Positions 34,035 through 42,990 of a stretch of 48,546 nucleotides of DNA are shown piece by piece. The stretch comes from Brucella sp. 21LCYQ03. Its GTDB lineage: Bacteria > Pseudomonadota > Alphaproteobacteria > Rhizobiales > Rhizobiaceae. The position numbers and the translations under genes are program-made. The notes under the pieces were generated by a model. It was given only the letters and a program-made list of their open reading frames with translations, was not told where the DNA came from and did not search any database. The DNA lies in NCBI RefSeq assembly GCF_023554105.1, contig NZ_JAMJWE010000024.1, positions 1 to 48,546 on the forward strand. Direction: 5' to 3'. Position 1 is the first letter of the stretch, and every line of letters starts with the position of its first letter.

Positions 34035-36198
34035 TAAACTGGCACTGAAATCATAGCCGACTTGCAGATCAATCAGTGCATACGAGTCCTGATACCGGAC
34101 AGGTTTAGCCGCATTGTCTGAAGTTTTCGAATAAGCAACCATCCCCATGCCGAAGGTAAATTTATCTAAATTGGCGTGCTGAGGTCTGTATTGCTGCCAA
34201 AGTTTAAACGAATGTTCTGGCAGCCAGTTGCTTATTGGGGTTCCCTGACCGGAGGTAGCTTTAACCAGTTCCGTATGATTGTAAGTATAGCCAGCCATGC
34301 CCTGCCAACCCGGCATGATCTCGCCGGATATTTCCACCTCAAAGCCTTTGCTTTCCGCTTTGCCAGCATTCAGGAAATAGCCAGGATTGTTGACGTCCTG
34401 GTATGAGCGATTAGTGTCTTCGATGTAAAAGACGGCAGCAGAGGCTTGCAATTGACCATCGAGGAACTCACCTTTTAAGCCGACTTCATATTGCGATCCG
34501 ATCCGCGGGTCGAGAATGCCGCCATCCGCTTTCTTTTGCGTCTGGGGCGCGAATATGTCTGAATAGCTCACATAGGCATTGATGTTGTCGGTGAGCTTGA
34601 GAATAGCTGCGGCATAGGGCGTGAATTCGCCTTTAGCCTGCGCTCCCTGCGACCAGTCTGTCGGTGTACTCGGTATAACACTGCGCGATTTTGAATCGAA
34701 ATATGAAACCCGTCCACCCAACATGATAGAAAGAGGATCGAAGACATTGATTTTGGTTTGTCCATAGACACCCGATTGGTCTTGTTTGGATTTTGTTCCG
34801 CTGGTGAAGTCGCCAAATGGCTCTGGCACTGTTTGATCAGGGCGGAAAATATTACCCGTCACACTTGAATAGGTGACGCGTTTACCCTCGGAAATCCAGG
34901 ATGCATAATTAGCTCCCAGCAATACCTCATGTTCTTTGCCCATAAACTCTATTGGGCCTTGAACGTAGGCATCAAGCGATTGCCTGTCATATTTCCAATC
35001 GTTCCAACGGCGCGCATAAGGTGCATCGCCCGATTCACTGATCCCGCTCGTTGGATAGGCATCTTTGAATTCCTGTTCCTGTAAACGGCGGGTGTAATTG
35101 ATCTTTGCAGTCCAGTTGTTATCGAAATGGTGCTCAAGGGCGCTAGAATATTCCTGTGTTTGCCAGCGATTGTAAGCCCATTGCGGATAGGGGTTGGTTG
35201 AACGCGGTGCGTTAATAAACAGGCCTGTTGCGGCATATGCCGGAAGACCAGAGAACGACGGCCCGTCATCATGCTGATAGGTCGCGGAGAATGAAATCAT
35301 CGTTTGAGGTGTGAGGTCGAATTCGACTAAACCAGCCCCAATCCATTTCTCATCATGGGCATGATCAAAATAGAAATCTCTGTTTGTGCCGGCAAAAATG
35401 CCACGTGCACGCAAGCGCTTTTCCGCGTCAACTGGCCCCGTCACATCAAGCTCAAGCCGCTTATTGTTCCATGAGCCATAGCTGGTAAGAACGGACGCAC
35501 CAAATATATCGCGTGGTCTTTTCTTCACAAAATTGACCACACCTGAGGGACTGCCTTGCCCCATCAATAATCCTGCAGGACCTTTGAGAACTTCCAGCCT
35601 GTCATATAAAACCATATCAATTTGCTGATAGCCGTTTAGTCCACCGAGTGCCGGAGCGCCATCGACCATCGATTCTGGACTAAAGCCACGTATGTAATAT
35701 TGGCTTTGTTCTGCAGTGTTGGAGATCATTGTAACGCCCGGAATGCGGGCCAGCGCCTGATCGACACTTGTAAGCTGTTGATCCTCGATCTGCTGTCGGG
35801 TCAGAACTGAAACCGATTGGGGAACATCAATTCTTTTGGTTGCAAGCTTGCCCGCGACAGTCACTGCATCACTGGTATAGGAACCAGTCTGATCTGTGTC
35901 AGCTGTACCAGTTATAACAATTGTGTCCAGCAGGACTTCATCGGGACTGTGTTTGTCTGTTATCTTTTTTGCTGTTTGACCGAAGGCGGGAAGGGTCGCA
36001 AATACCACGGCAACTGCCAGCGCACTGACAGAAGTCCTTAGAATAATCTTATACATCGCATATCCATGAGCACCTGCATTCACGCATATCATTGCGAGAG
36101 CAAGCGTAGTAAAATTTCATTTGGCAAGCAGCGCTGCGTTTCGGTTCGTTCAATTGATGCCGAGCTTAAAATTGAAGTCGCAGGACTGTTTGGTTAAA

Positions 36199-36603
36199 TC
36201 AAAGAAGTGCGAGAAGAGCAGGTGGTGCACGCGGTGCTGCATCATGCGTTAATGGTTCAGAGAAGATCGCATCGTCATAAGACAGAAACCCCAATCGTTT
36301 TTGAGGTACAGGCTCATTACTAGCTGTTGCGGGAGCAGGCAGGATTGCCCCCGCACAAAGACGACAGGCTTCGCAATTCTTTCCCGAATATTTATTACCC
36401 GGATGTGAGTTATCACCATCATCCCAATCCAATATACAGATAACCGGCATACTGCCATCTGGCAGAACGTATTGGGAAAGCTCTTGAAATTTAGTGTTTG
36501 TAGTAGAGAATACTGGTTGATGGGCAAAGCCGACGCAAATCAACACAATTGCGCATAATATTCGCAACCATGAAGTTTTAAGTATCTGCGTATTGAATGC
36601 CAT
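36199..36603 (-). CDS. Small exported protein with a CxxC-type cluster (DUF2946-like)
   Basis: 134 residues. An N-terminal hydrophobic segment (LRILCAIVLICVGFAHQPVF) acts as signal or anchor. The body has VLPDGSMPVICILDWDD and a cysteine cluster KNCEACRLCAGAILPAPA, the pattern of the DUF2946 family, which often lies beside copper- or iron-uptake receptors. It is 142 bases upstream of the TonB-dependent receptor on the same strand and may share its transcript. The family call rests on pattern only. Confidence 0.65.
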   Translation of the reverse strand: MAFNTQILKTSWLRILCAIVLICVGFAHQPVFSTTNTKFQELSQYVLPDGSMPVICILDWDDGDNSHPGNKYSGKNCEACRLCAGAILPAPATASNEPVPQKRLGFLSYDDAIFSEPLTHDAAPRAPPALLALL

Positions 36604-37062
36604 TGCCCCGAAATCGTTAAATTATCAAGGCCGTGCAGCTTAAGCTTCCGTCCGTGATGTCCCTCTGCGTCAGGAGCTTTATAGACTTTAATTGCACTTC
36701 ACTTTGATTTCGAACAAACATTCCACTTTTAAAGCCTGTTCTAAAAAGCGGAGATGCTACTCCAACAGTATCATTTTTTTTGGTGAGGTCATGTCGACTT
36801 GCAACTTTTGCAAATTATTTTTCAAAGCGTGTGGAGACTTGATTCGACAGACGTCAATTAGTGCAGAGGTTTTTGACTGTCACTCTGGAAATGTGCGGCG
36901 TCTGGATGCTCCGGATTTTTAGAATAGCTTTTTTGTGGTAGCATAAGTTCGAAATTGCCATTTTTGGCTTGCTGCATCTAGTAGTTGGACCCTTTTCATG
37001 AAGATCAATTTATGGTATGAATTATTCACACCGTGCTAGATGTCATTGAAAAGAAAAGTAGA
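36604..37062. other. Gene-free stretch upstream of the second TA pair
   Basis: A 76-codon plus-strand frame at 36692-36922 has no recognisable features and no ribosome site. I see no RNA gene. A T-rich stretch near 36772-36780 follows no convincing hairpin. Confidence 0.4.
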
Positions 37063-37344
37063 ATGGCGAATATCGAAAAACGTACGATTAGCTTGCCTAG
37101 TGAGCAAGCAGCCTTCATCGAATCCAAAGTCAGGAATGGGGATTACGCCTCAGTTAGTGAGGTTGTTCGTGCTGGCATCCGTGCATTAAGAGAGCGGGAT
37201 GAAGTGATTGAGCGCTGGCTGCATAATGAAATTGCTGCATCGTATGACGGAATGAAATCCGACCCTTCTCGGGCGGTAAGTGTCGATTCTGCTTTTGCTT
37301 CAGTTCGCAATCGACATGCTGAACGCATGAAAGTGCGAAAGTGA
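37063..37344 (+). CDS. parD: ParD-type antitoxin of an orphaned pair
   Basis: 93 residues from ATG 37063 (an upstream GTG at 37033 is possible but adds residues atypical for the family). The N-terminus MANIEKRTISLPSEQAAFIE and YASVSEVVRAGIRALRERDE form the ribbon-helix-helix of CC2985-type ParD. The tail with VDSAFASVRNRHAERMK is the toxin-binding part. The stop overlaps the toxin start. The antitoxin is intact although its toxin is broken. Confidence 0.9.
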   Translation: MANIEKRTISLPSEQAAFIESKVRNGDYASVSEVVRAGIRALRERDEVIERWLHNEIAASYDGMKSDPSRAVSVDSAFASVRNRHAERMKVRK

Positions 37345-37649
37345 TCAGTAGGAGGGTTATCTTATCGCCGGAAGCGGAGGCAGATCTTCTGGCTCTTTAT
37401 GACTGGATAGCTGAAAGAGCTTCGCCTCAGACAGCGCTCGGATACATCGATAGGCTTGAAAATTATATTCGCGGCTTCGACTACGCTTCTGAGCGTGGCA
37501 CTTTGCGTAACGATGTACGTGAAGGACTGCGAACCGTTGGCTTTTAACGTAGAGTTACGATCGCTTTCAATGTCACTGAGCAAGAAGTTGTTGTGTTGGG
37601 CTTCTTTTATGGCGGCCAAAATTGGCAGCAAGCCTTATTTGAACATTGA
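37341..37649 (+). pseudogene. parE: ParE-type toxin with an in-frame stop
   Basis: The frame from 37341 reads ISRRVILSPEAEADLLALYD, PQTALGYIDRLENYIRGF and REGLRTVGF, then TAA at 37545-37547. Reading through the stop, the same frame continues RRVTIAFNVTEQEVVVLGFF and YGGQNWQQALFEH to a TGA at 37647-37649, giving a normal ParE of about 102 residues. The stop stands where the family usually has Glu (GFERR), so a single GAA to TAA change explains it. The truncated 68-residue product lacks the C-terminal strands that contact gyrase and should be non-toxic. Confidence 0.9.
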
Positions 37650-38075
37650 AGTCGGGATCATCGTTTTCGGCCGGTTATTTGGAAAGAGAGCCGAGCGCGT
37701 TTGCTGGGAATGGGGCGATCCGGTTCTTGACTTTAAATCAGTAAACCGCGTCCGGCAAATAACATATTGAAAATCTTGCGCCGCTAACGTGCTGAATAAA
37801 TTTTGCCGACGATGGCCTGAAGTATAGCAATCGTTCATTGAATATTGCAATTGATAATGGATGCTTTCTGCGTGCAAAACGATACGAGCAATTTGTAAAG
37901 GGTCGGTAACTCCGCTGTCGTAGACGTGGTATATTTGTTTGGCTAATCTTTGAGCATTGATCGGACATTGAGTTGTGCGGCCGAGTTGACGGTAAGTTTC
38001 ACGATACGCTTCCTGCATAGCGCTGAACTGTTGGGGATTAAATGTGCCAACAAATAGTCCAGATCGAAACGGCAT
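37635..38075 (-). CDS. Small helical hypothetical protein with atypical C-terminal extension
   Basis: 146 codons. The first about 70 residues (FNPQQFSAMQEAYRETYRQL, INAQRLAKQIYHVYDSGVTD, PLQIARIVLHAE) resemble a small rhizobial protein family with an N-terminal helix after a short FxPE-like start and a RDPxRL-like motif. Those proteins end soon after this point. The remaining residues (about 75-146) have low-complexity, non-homologous character and overlap the 3' end of the ParE remnant, so the natural stop may have been lost. Only the N-terminal half is supported. Confidence 0.5.
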   Translation of the reverse strand: MPFRSGLFVGTFNPQQFSAMQEAYRETYRQLGRTTQCPINAQRLAKQIYHVYDSGVTDPLQIARIVLHAESIHYQLQYSMNDCYTSGHRRQNLFSTLAAQDFQYVICRTRFTDLKSRTGSPHSQQTRSALFPNNRPKTMIPTSMFK

Positions 38076-38155
38076 ATTAGTTTTTTCGATTTGAGCGACG
38101 AGTGTCTCTGACTAAATTAATACTCCTCCCGTGTTCAGCAAAGGTCTAAACGTCA

Positions 38156-38977
38156 TTACTCGTCGGCTTTGATTTGTGCATGTGAAATGAGAGCGAAAAT
38201 AAACGTCCCGCCAAATACATTGCCAAACAGAGTGGGAATGCCAAAACGCAAAACTGCGTCTGTGAAGGAAACTTCGCCAATCAGCAGAAGAAAAATAACC
38301 TCAATGGAACCGACTATTATATGTGTAAAATCGCCGATGGCTATTAAGTAGGTGACGAGAAATATTATTGCGAAGTGTGAAGCTTTTGTGCTGTGCAACA
38401 TCCATACAAGCGTAGCGATCAACCAGCCAGATATTATACTCTTTCCAAACATTTCTCCTGCAGTGTTTTCCATTAAATGATGCCCCATTGCTACAAATGA
38501 GCGTAACGTGTCATCAGAAAAAATGGGTAGCATGGCAAACGCGGTGGCTGCTATTCCTCCTCCAATCAGATTTCCAGTAAGTACAACTCCCCAAAGCCTG
38601 GCAACCCGCAACAAATTATGGACGCTTGGTTGGTCCATAAATGGCAGCACAGGTGTTATAGTATTTTCAGTGAAAAGCTGCTGGTTAGCTATAATTACTA
38701 TGATGAAGCCGACCGTATAGCCTGCTGAGCTTATCAGAAACGACATTTCGGACGCTGGGAGGTTGGCTTCGAGGATGCCTCTTGCCATCATAGAAAAACT
38801 CATCGATATGCCAGCGGCGATGGCCGACCAGAGGAGTGCGAGCACATCACGCCCGAGCTCTTTCTCGCCGTGTCTGCGTATCAATTCATGGATCGCCGCG
38901 GATTTAGATGGGAGTGCTTCCTTCAGCGTCTCCGCGGTTTGCTCGGTACTAGTGTTTTCAACCATGTTGTGCCCCAT
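38156..38977 (-). CDS. Formate/nitrite transporter-family channel
   Basis: 273 residues; an ATG four codons later (38965) has a GGGGC ribosome-like site and may be the true start. A soluble N-terminus with SAAIHELIRRHGEKELGRDV precedes six hydrophobic segments in the FNT order: ALLWSAIAAGISMSFSMMAR, VGFIIVIIANQQLFTENTIT, LWGVVLTGNLIGGG, GKSIISGWLIATLVW, FAIIFLVTYLIAIGDFTHII and FGNVFGGTFIFALISH. GNLIGGG and GDFTHIIVG correspond to the aquaporin-like channel loops. It is closest to the YfdC type, whose substrate is not established. No neighbouring formate or nitrite enzyme is present. Confidence 0.9.
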   Translation of the reverse strand: MGHNMVENTSTEQTAETLKEALPSKSAAIHELIRRHGEKELGRDVLALLWSAIAAGISMSFSMMARGILEANLPASEMSFLISSAGYTVGFIIVIIANQQLFTENTITPVLPFMDQPSVHNLLRVARLWGVVLTGNLIGGGIAATAFAMLPIFSDDTLRSFVAMGHHLMENTAGEMFGKSIISGWLIATLVWMLHSTKASHFAIIFLVTYLIAIGDFTHIIVGSIEVIFLLLIGEVSFTDAVLRFGIPTLFGNVFGGTFIFALISHAQIKADE

Positions 38978-39222
38978 AGAGCCGATGATTGTAGCTGGAT
39001 GATTAAAGTCACTTTTGAAGAGAGAAGCAGTTTAATATTTCAAAATAACTTGCCAAATAGACGCGTGGTTAAAGTGAAATGATTCGAGTCAACCGTTACT
39101 TATTACATGTCATCTTTGGTAAAAGACAAAATAAAACGTCGCGTCTCGCAAATTTAAGATATTTGTCGGTTCCGCAATTGGCCTCTATCAGTAACGTCTC
39201 ATGATAACAAAAATTACGAGAC

Positions 39223-39456
39223 TTAACTTGAAACCTTCAATAAACGTTTGTTTTCTTCGATAGCGCCCATAATAAATTCTTTAAATTTATCATCAGTTGA
39301 CGCCTCAAACTCCACTTCATAAATACGTATTTCGTTTAAGAGCGTTGAGATCATGTATTTCTTTTGAGTTGGATCAATCTTTTTACTTACAGATCGTAAC
39401 ACGTTACGCAAACTATGAATCTTCCCCATTAAGTAGGCGCAACCATCTTCGACCAC
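39223..39456 (-). CDS. Small helical hypothetical protein beside an HWE kinase
   Basis: 77 residues (GKIHSLRNVLRSVSKKIDPT, QKKYMISTLLNEIRIYEVEF, KEFIMGAIEENKRLLKVSS), predicted almost entirely helical with a charged pattern suited to a coiled coil. No family recognised. It lies downstream of the HWE kinase gene on the same strand, about 100 bases away. A sequence GGAAC-N16-CATT at 39527-39503 sits in a good position for a near-consensus sigma-EcfG promoter, so it may have its own stress-dependent transcription. Confidence 0.5.
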   Translation of the reverse strand: MVEDGCAYLMGKIHSLRNVLRSVSKKIDPTQKKYMISTLLNEIRIYEVEFEASTDDKFKEFIMGAIEENKRLLKVSS

Positions 39457-39557
39457 TCTGTATTACATTCGTTTTTGGCAAGCGCCCCGACCACTGCAAC
39501 ATAATGCTAATCATAACCAATCGTTCCCAGTGTTCGGCGATATAATTCGGCTATTTC

Positions 39558-40640
39558 TTAGGTATATCGGCCCCGAAGTGCGTGCAGAGAAGCCGTCATC
39601 ACCGCTTCAAGCCCGGAAGGCTCGAAGCGCAAATCGACATCGCCCGTACCAAGCAAGCCTGTTCGAATAAGTTTTGTTCCAAAACCTCTGCGGTCTGGAG
39701 TAAAAACCTGAGGTCCACCGATCTCTTTCCAATGCAGCATCAATGAATCAATGCCGGTTTCATTAGAAATCTTCAGATTAACAACCACCCGTCCGCCGGG
39801 TTCTGAAAGTGCGTCATACTTTATAGCGTTCGTTGTCAATTCATGAATTAACAGCGATATCGATGCGACCCCTTTCGAGCCTACATGGATGTCCGGACCG
39901 CTTACATCCATATTGTCGCTCACTCCCAGAGCGGAGCCAATGCTTTCAAAAATATCGGATAGATAGCTCTGTGTGGTATTTTGTAGACGCAGTATCTCAT
40001 GCGCGTGGCTCAAAGCGTTCAACCTCTCTGCAAACTTGTGACGCTGATCCGTGTTGGCGTCGACAAAAGTTTGGTTGGCGATCGAGCTGACGATACTGAA
40101 AGTGTTCTTAATCCTGTGAGCAAGTTCTCCATTAAAGACCAGTGCGCGTTGTTCCGCTTCGACTTTTCCCGTTGTCTCCACGACAGTATCAATCATGCCG
40201 CCGATCTGACCGTCTTCTAATCTTATAGGGCTATAGCAGAACGTAAAATAGCACTGCTCAAGAAAACCATTCCTATTAACTGTCAGAGGGAAGTCTTCAA
40301 TAAAAGTTGCCTCCCCAGCATACGCCTTGTCGACGATTGGTGATATCTCAGCCCAAGCTTCTGCCCATATGTCTCTGAATGATTTCCCCATACAGTTTTC
40401 CTTGCCTCCAAGGATAGGTCGGAAAGCATCATTGAAAAATGTAATGTATTGTGGTCCCCAGACGATAGCTTTAGGAAACCGTGAAGCCAGCATCATCTGC
40501 AATGCGGTCTTAAGGGGTACTGGCCACGCGGAAGTTGAGCCGAGAGCGCTATTTGCCCAATCGTACCTCTGAATTTCTTCGACAGATTGTCCGTCTGCGT
40601 GGAGAAACGCAAAACTGTTTAACATCATCATCTCTTTCAT
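39558..40640 (-). CDS. PAS-HWE sensor histidine kinase
   Basis: 360 residues. The N-terminal region about 20-160 is a PAS-type sensory domain (WANSALGSTSAWPVPLKTAL, IVWGPQYITFFNDAFRPILG, GMIDTVVETTGKVEAEQRAL), a bacterial PAS with the SxWP start common in HWE kinases. The phospho-acceptor is His175 in GELAHRIKNTFSIV. The ATPase domain has LLIHELTTNAIKYDALSEPG as N box and LHWKEIGGP as the W-x-E signature, with GFGTKLIRTGLLG near 325. No membrane segment is seen, so the protein is cytosolic. Three Met codons in a row near the start (40625-40617) make the exact start uncertain. The partner response regulator is not adjacent. Confidence 0.92.
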   Translation of the reverse strand: MKEMMMLNSFAFLHADGQSVEEIQRYDWANSALGSTSAWPVPLKTALQMMLASRFPKAIVWGPQYITFFNDAFRPILGGKENCMGKSFRDIWAEAWAEISPIVDKAYAGEATFIEDFPLTVNRNGFLEQCYFTFCYSPIRLEDGQIGGMIDTVVETTGKVEAEQRALVFNGELAHRIKNTFSIVSSIANQTFVDANTDQRHKFAERLNALSHAHEILRLQNTTQSYLSDIFESIGSALGVSDNMDVSGPDIHVGSKGVASISLLIHELTTNAIKYDALSEPGGRVVVNLKISNETGIDSLMLHWKEIGGPQVFTPDRRGFGTKLIRTGLLGTGDVDLRFEPSGLEAVMTASLHALRGRYT

Positions 40641-40829
40641 ATCTGGCTAGCAAGAGAATTGATGAGCATCAGTTGCTGCGTATAATCGCTATTTTAGGTG
40701 TCAACATCGCTTTGGAGCGAATGACTTTGATATCATTCAGTTTAGTACGAACTTGTCGGCACGCACGAATGGGTTACGATGCTTTCCAGCTAGTTTTACT
40801 GAATGTAATCGGTGACCACGAAATTGTTT

Positions 40830-41218
40830 ATGTTCCAAATAGGTGGAAATTACGGTGGTTTGAACGTTGAGCTGCATGATGTACGCTTTTCGATAGGTGA
40901 TACTATTCAAGATTATTACGATGACTTGCGTGAACAGTAGCGGGCAGATCCCAAAAGTCTCCATGTTGATTGTTGGGGGAGGTAGCTCATGTCGATGGTT
41001 ACGATACAAGAATACTGCCCAAATCGAAAATTTGGAGCGAAAACAAGTTGTTTTTTCTCAATCTTGGTGGCTACGATCCTGCCGAGTTCGGTGAACTACA
41101 CAAAAACATGTGGCTGCTTATGCCAGATATTGCTTCAGCGAAGAAGAGAGCACTCGTAGAGGTTAAAAATGGGTCACAGCCACATAAAGGTAAGATTTTA
41201 GGGGTAGAGAAAACGTAG
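40830..41218 (+). pseudogene. DUF1543 protein gene with a stop and a frameshift
   Basis: From ATG 40830 the frame reads MFQIGGNYGGLNVELHDVRF and SIGDTIQDYYDDLREQ, then TAG at about 40938 where the family has Trp, then RADPKSLHVDCWG. A one-base loss in the G run near 40975-40982 shifts the frame. The rest (EVAHVDGYDTRILPKSKIWS, NKLFFLNLGGYDPAEFGEL, HKNMWLLMPDIASAKKRAL, KNGSQPHKG) is the normal C-terminal half of DUF1543 and ends at a TAG at 41216-41218. Two independent lesions show it is a pseudogene. Family function is unknown. Confidence 0.85.
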
Positions 41219-41725
41219 AACCTGAGTAACGACAAAATAAAAAGGCCACTCTATGGAACTCATTAGATCTACAAACCATATTGCTTGTGCTTAATTCTGT
41301 AGATACTTGAAGATTGGCAAATAATTTCACGGTGAGGTATTTTGTGTCAAGAATTTTAAATAACAAGATGAGTGTGCGATTAATCGTTAGATATTGGCTT
41401 ATTTAACCCGTCCGCCTTTTTCATCATGAAAATCTTCTATCTTCTTAGCCTGGGTGAAAGGTGATTTTGTTAAAATCTCGACGGGTTCAGGTATGTGTTG
41501 ACGTCTGAGGGTGACGCACCCGCAAGGCGTGTATCGGTTCATGCGTCACAAGCGTTCGTTTCGAGCTGAATTGTACAAAAAGCTCAATATTCTTGGTATT
41601 ATTCCGAAGTGAATTAGTTTCGTCAATAAGTTATTTTGTGGTTGCTGGCCTCAGAGGTATCTGAACTTTGAACTCTGAACACGGACATACCCCCTCTGCG
41701 ACTCAAGCGGATCATAAAAGCTATG
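41219..41725. other. Low-information stretch after the DUF1543 remnant
   Basis: Apart from one possible 47-codon frame (41399-41542, minus), I see no supported gene, RNA or terminator in these 507 bases. Confidence 0.4.
41399..41542 (-). CDS. Possible small protein of 47 residues
   Basis: A minus-strand frame from ATG 41542 to TAA 41401-41399 encodes a basic peptide with CGCVTLRRQHIPEPVEIL in the first half and KKIEDFHDEKGGRVK at the end. The C-terminal segment looks protein-like, but there is no clear ribosome site and a frame of this size is expected by chance. It might also be the tail of a degraded gene. Confidence 0.25.
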   Translation of the reverse strand: MNRYTPCGCVTLRRQHIPEPVEILTKSPFTQAKKIEDFHDEKGGRVK

Positions 41726-42139
41726 CTAGGATGCCATTGTTTTGAGGGGCTCTGGTTTCTTGCCATCTGGTAATATGACTTGGAGGTGTTCATAGACTAG
41801 CCTTGTGCTAAACGGCTTTCTAACAAATACAGCGCCATCTGGCAGGTCATTTTCAGCGGGGAGCATCATACCCGAGGCGATGAGTATACTAATATGGGGC
41901 CAGTTTTTAGAACACTTGTTCGCTAGATCAAAACCAGTGAGTTCACTCGGCGGCATCTGCACGTCAGTGAATAGTAGCTGAAACCTGTTTGCATCACTCT
42001 CTAAAAGTTCCAGCGCTTCTTCAACATTGCTCGCTTCTTTCACACGAAAACCAGCCGTTTCAAGGATATTAACAGCATCCATACGAATGATCACATCGTC
42101 ATCAGCTACGAGAGCATAAGGCGTATAATTGTCGGACAT
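41726..42139 (-). CDS. Single-domain response regulator
   Basis: 137 residues from ATG 42139, which has AAGGAA six bases upstream (a longer frame to 42175 lacks a ribosome site). It is a receiver domain only: ALVADDDVIIRMDAVNILET with the acidic pocket, acceptor Asp in LLFTDVQMPPSELTGFDLAN near 57, SILIASGMMLP and FVRKPFSTRLVYEHLQVILP with the Lys. Stand-alone receivers of this kind are typical partners of HWE kinases in alphaproteobacteria. Upstream, GGAAC-N16-GTAT (42239-42215) resembles but does not match a sigma-EcfG promoter. Confidence 0.92.
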   Translation of the reverse strand: MSDNYTPYALVADDDVIIRMDAVNILETAGFRVKEASNVEEALELLESDANRFQLLFTDVQMPPSELTGFDLANKCSKNWPHISILIASGMMLPAENDLPDGAVFVRKPFSTRLVYEHLQVILPDGKKPEPLKTMAS

Positions 42140-42520
42140 TGAAATTCCTTGTTTTGGTGTGCAGGCTATCAACAAACCAATAGCCGAAACGATCCTTGAT
42201 TAATTTATTTTTTTATACGTGTTTTGAAACCAATGTTCCAAGCGCGAGTGGCGTTATTCCAGCAGATGCATCATCACTTGACTATCATCACGCTGTCTGC
42301 GGGTATCTCGATTTCAAATGCCTCCCCGCGACACAATCAGCCCGGAACGTTTAATTTTCACCGCTAAGGGAAGGAACGCTAGCGTCATTCCTCACTTTCG
42401 CACGTTCCGGTTTAGTAATCCTGACGTTCTATGACTGGAAGAGTTTGACGATATTCTAGCGGAGCTCATCTAAGCGTCCAATTAAAGCTTATTACATCTA
42501 AACTATTGACTTATTTGAAT

Positions 42521-42544
42521 TAAAAACCCCGCCGAAGCGGGGTT
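42521..42544 (-). terminator. Rho-independent terminator of the proline-rich protein gene
   Basis: On the minus strand AACCCCGC pairs with GCGGGGTT around a four-base loop and is followed by TTTTA. It lies 17 bases after the stop at 42561. Confidence 0.92.
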
Positions 42545-42560
42545 GCTTGTGCTCTATTAG

Positions 42561-42854
42561 TTATTTTTTCGGCGGGCTGACACGGTCGAGGAGTTTGTAA
42601 ACAATCTCTGCGCACTCAACAGTTGACTGGTCTTCAGCGCATTTCACATCAACCTTGTATCCTTTATCTTCAACACGGATGTGTGCTGATTTATCAGGGG
42701 CCGGGCGAGGACCACCGCGCGGTGACGGTGGCGGCGGGGGCGGGGTACCAGGAGCGGCGGCTTCTGGTGGGGCAGGTGGCTTTGGTGCCTCCTGAGCAAA
42801 AGCGGAACCGGAAATCATAGCGAAAGCAGCGGCAGCAATAAGAACACTCTTCAT
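42561..42854 (-). CDS. Exported proline-rich small protein
   Basis: 97 residues. A signal peptide (SVLIAAAAFAMISGSAFA) is followed by a Pro/Ala-rich linker with a run of Pro at about 37-43 and PRGGPRPAPDK, then a short globular part with two Cys (VDVKCAEDQSTVECAEIVYK) that may form a disulphide. AGGAG stands before the ATG and a strong terminator follows, so it is a monocistronic gene. Related small proteins are annotated in Brucella as hypothetical. No function is known to me. Confidence 0.8.
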   Translation of the reverse strand: MKSVLIAAAAFAMISGSAFAQEAPKPPAPPEAAAPGTPPPPPPSPRGGPRPAPDKSAHIRVEDKGYKVDVKCAEDQSTVECAEIVYKLLDRVSPPKK

Positions 42855-42954
42855 CGCATTACTCCTAAGGGTGTGTGCGCTGTGAAACCTTTCTATTGGT
42901 TATTAGGTTTCATTGTTTGCTGGTGAATTCCGTGGGAAATTTTCAGCAAGAAAG

Positions 42955-42985
42955 AGCCCCGTGTCGCTGATAAGTTCACGGGGCT
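42955..42985. terminator. Terminator-like hairpin
   Basis: AGCCCCGTG (42955-42963) pairs perfectly with CACGGGGCT (42977-42985) around a 13-base loop. Minus-strand reading ends in CTTTCTTG, plus-strand in ATTTCTTAATTT. On the minus strand it follows the coding remnant at 42991-43089, so it probably served a lost gene. Confidence 0.65.
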
Positions 42986-42990
42986 ATTTC

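Larger units (their letters stand above)
32859..36056 (-). pseudogene. TonB-dependent siderophore-type receptor, split by an IS630 element
   Basis: The 5' part runs from ATG 36056 (signal peptide ending ATLPAFGQ) to the IS boundary at 34035. It shows the plug domain (VPQSVSVLTRQQIEDQQLTS, QYYIRGFSPESMVDGAPAL, YDRLEVLKGPAGLLMGQGSP) and barrel strands up to ALIDLQVGYDFSASL. The remaining C-terminus lies beyond the element, 32986-32859: KGTFSVNNVFDKTYRTRVGG and RNFQVSLKKTF, ending in the Phe required for barrel assembly. Removing 32987-34034 and one TA rejoins the frame exactly. The present frame instead runs into the IS and ends at 33924 after 722 codons from 36092, without its last barrel strands. 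The receptor is of the FhuE/FpvA-like siderophore class; the ligand is unknown. Confidence 0.9.

Noticed and set aside
36692..36922. 76-codon plus-strand frame upstream of the second TA pair
   Set aside because: No ribosome site, unusual composition, no similarity that I can see.
42340..42420. GGAAC and GTTCC clusters as further EcfG promoters
   Set aside because: No CGTT at 16 or 17 bases in the right direction for any of them.
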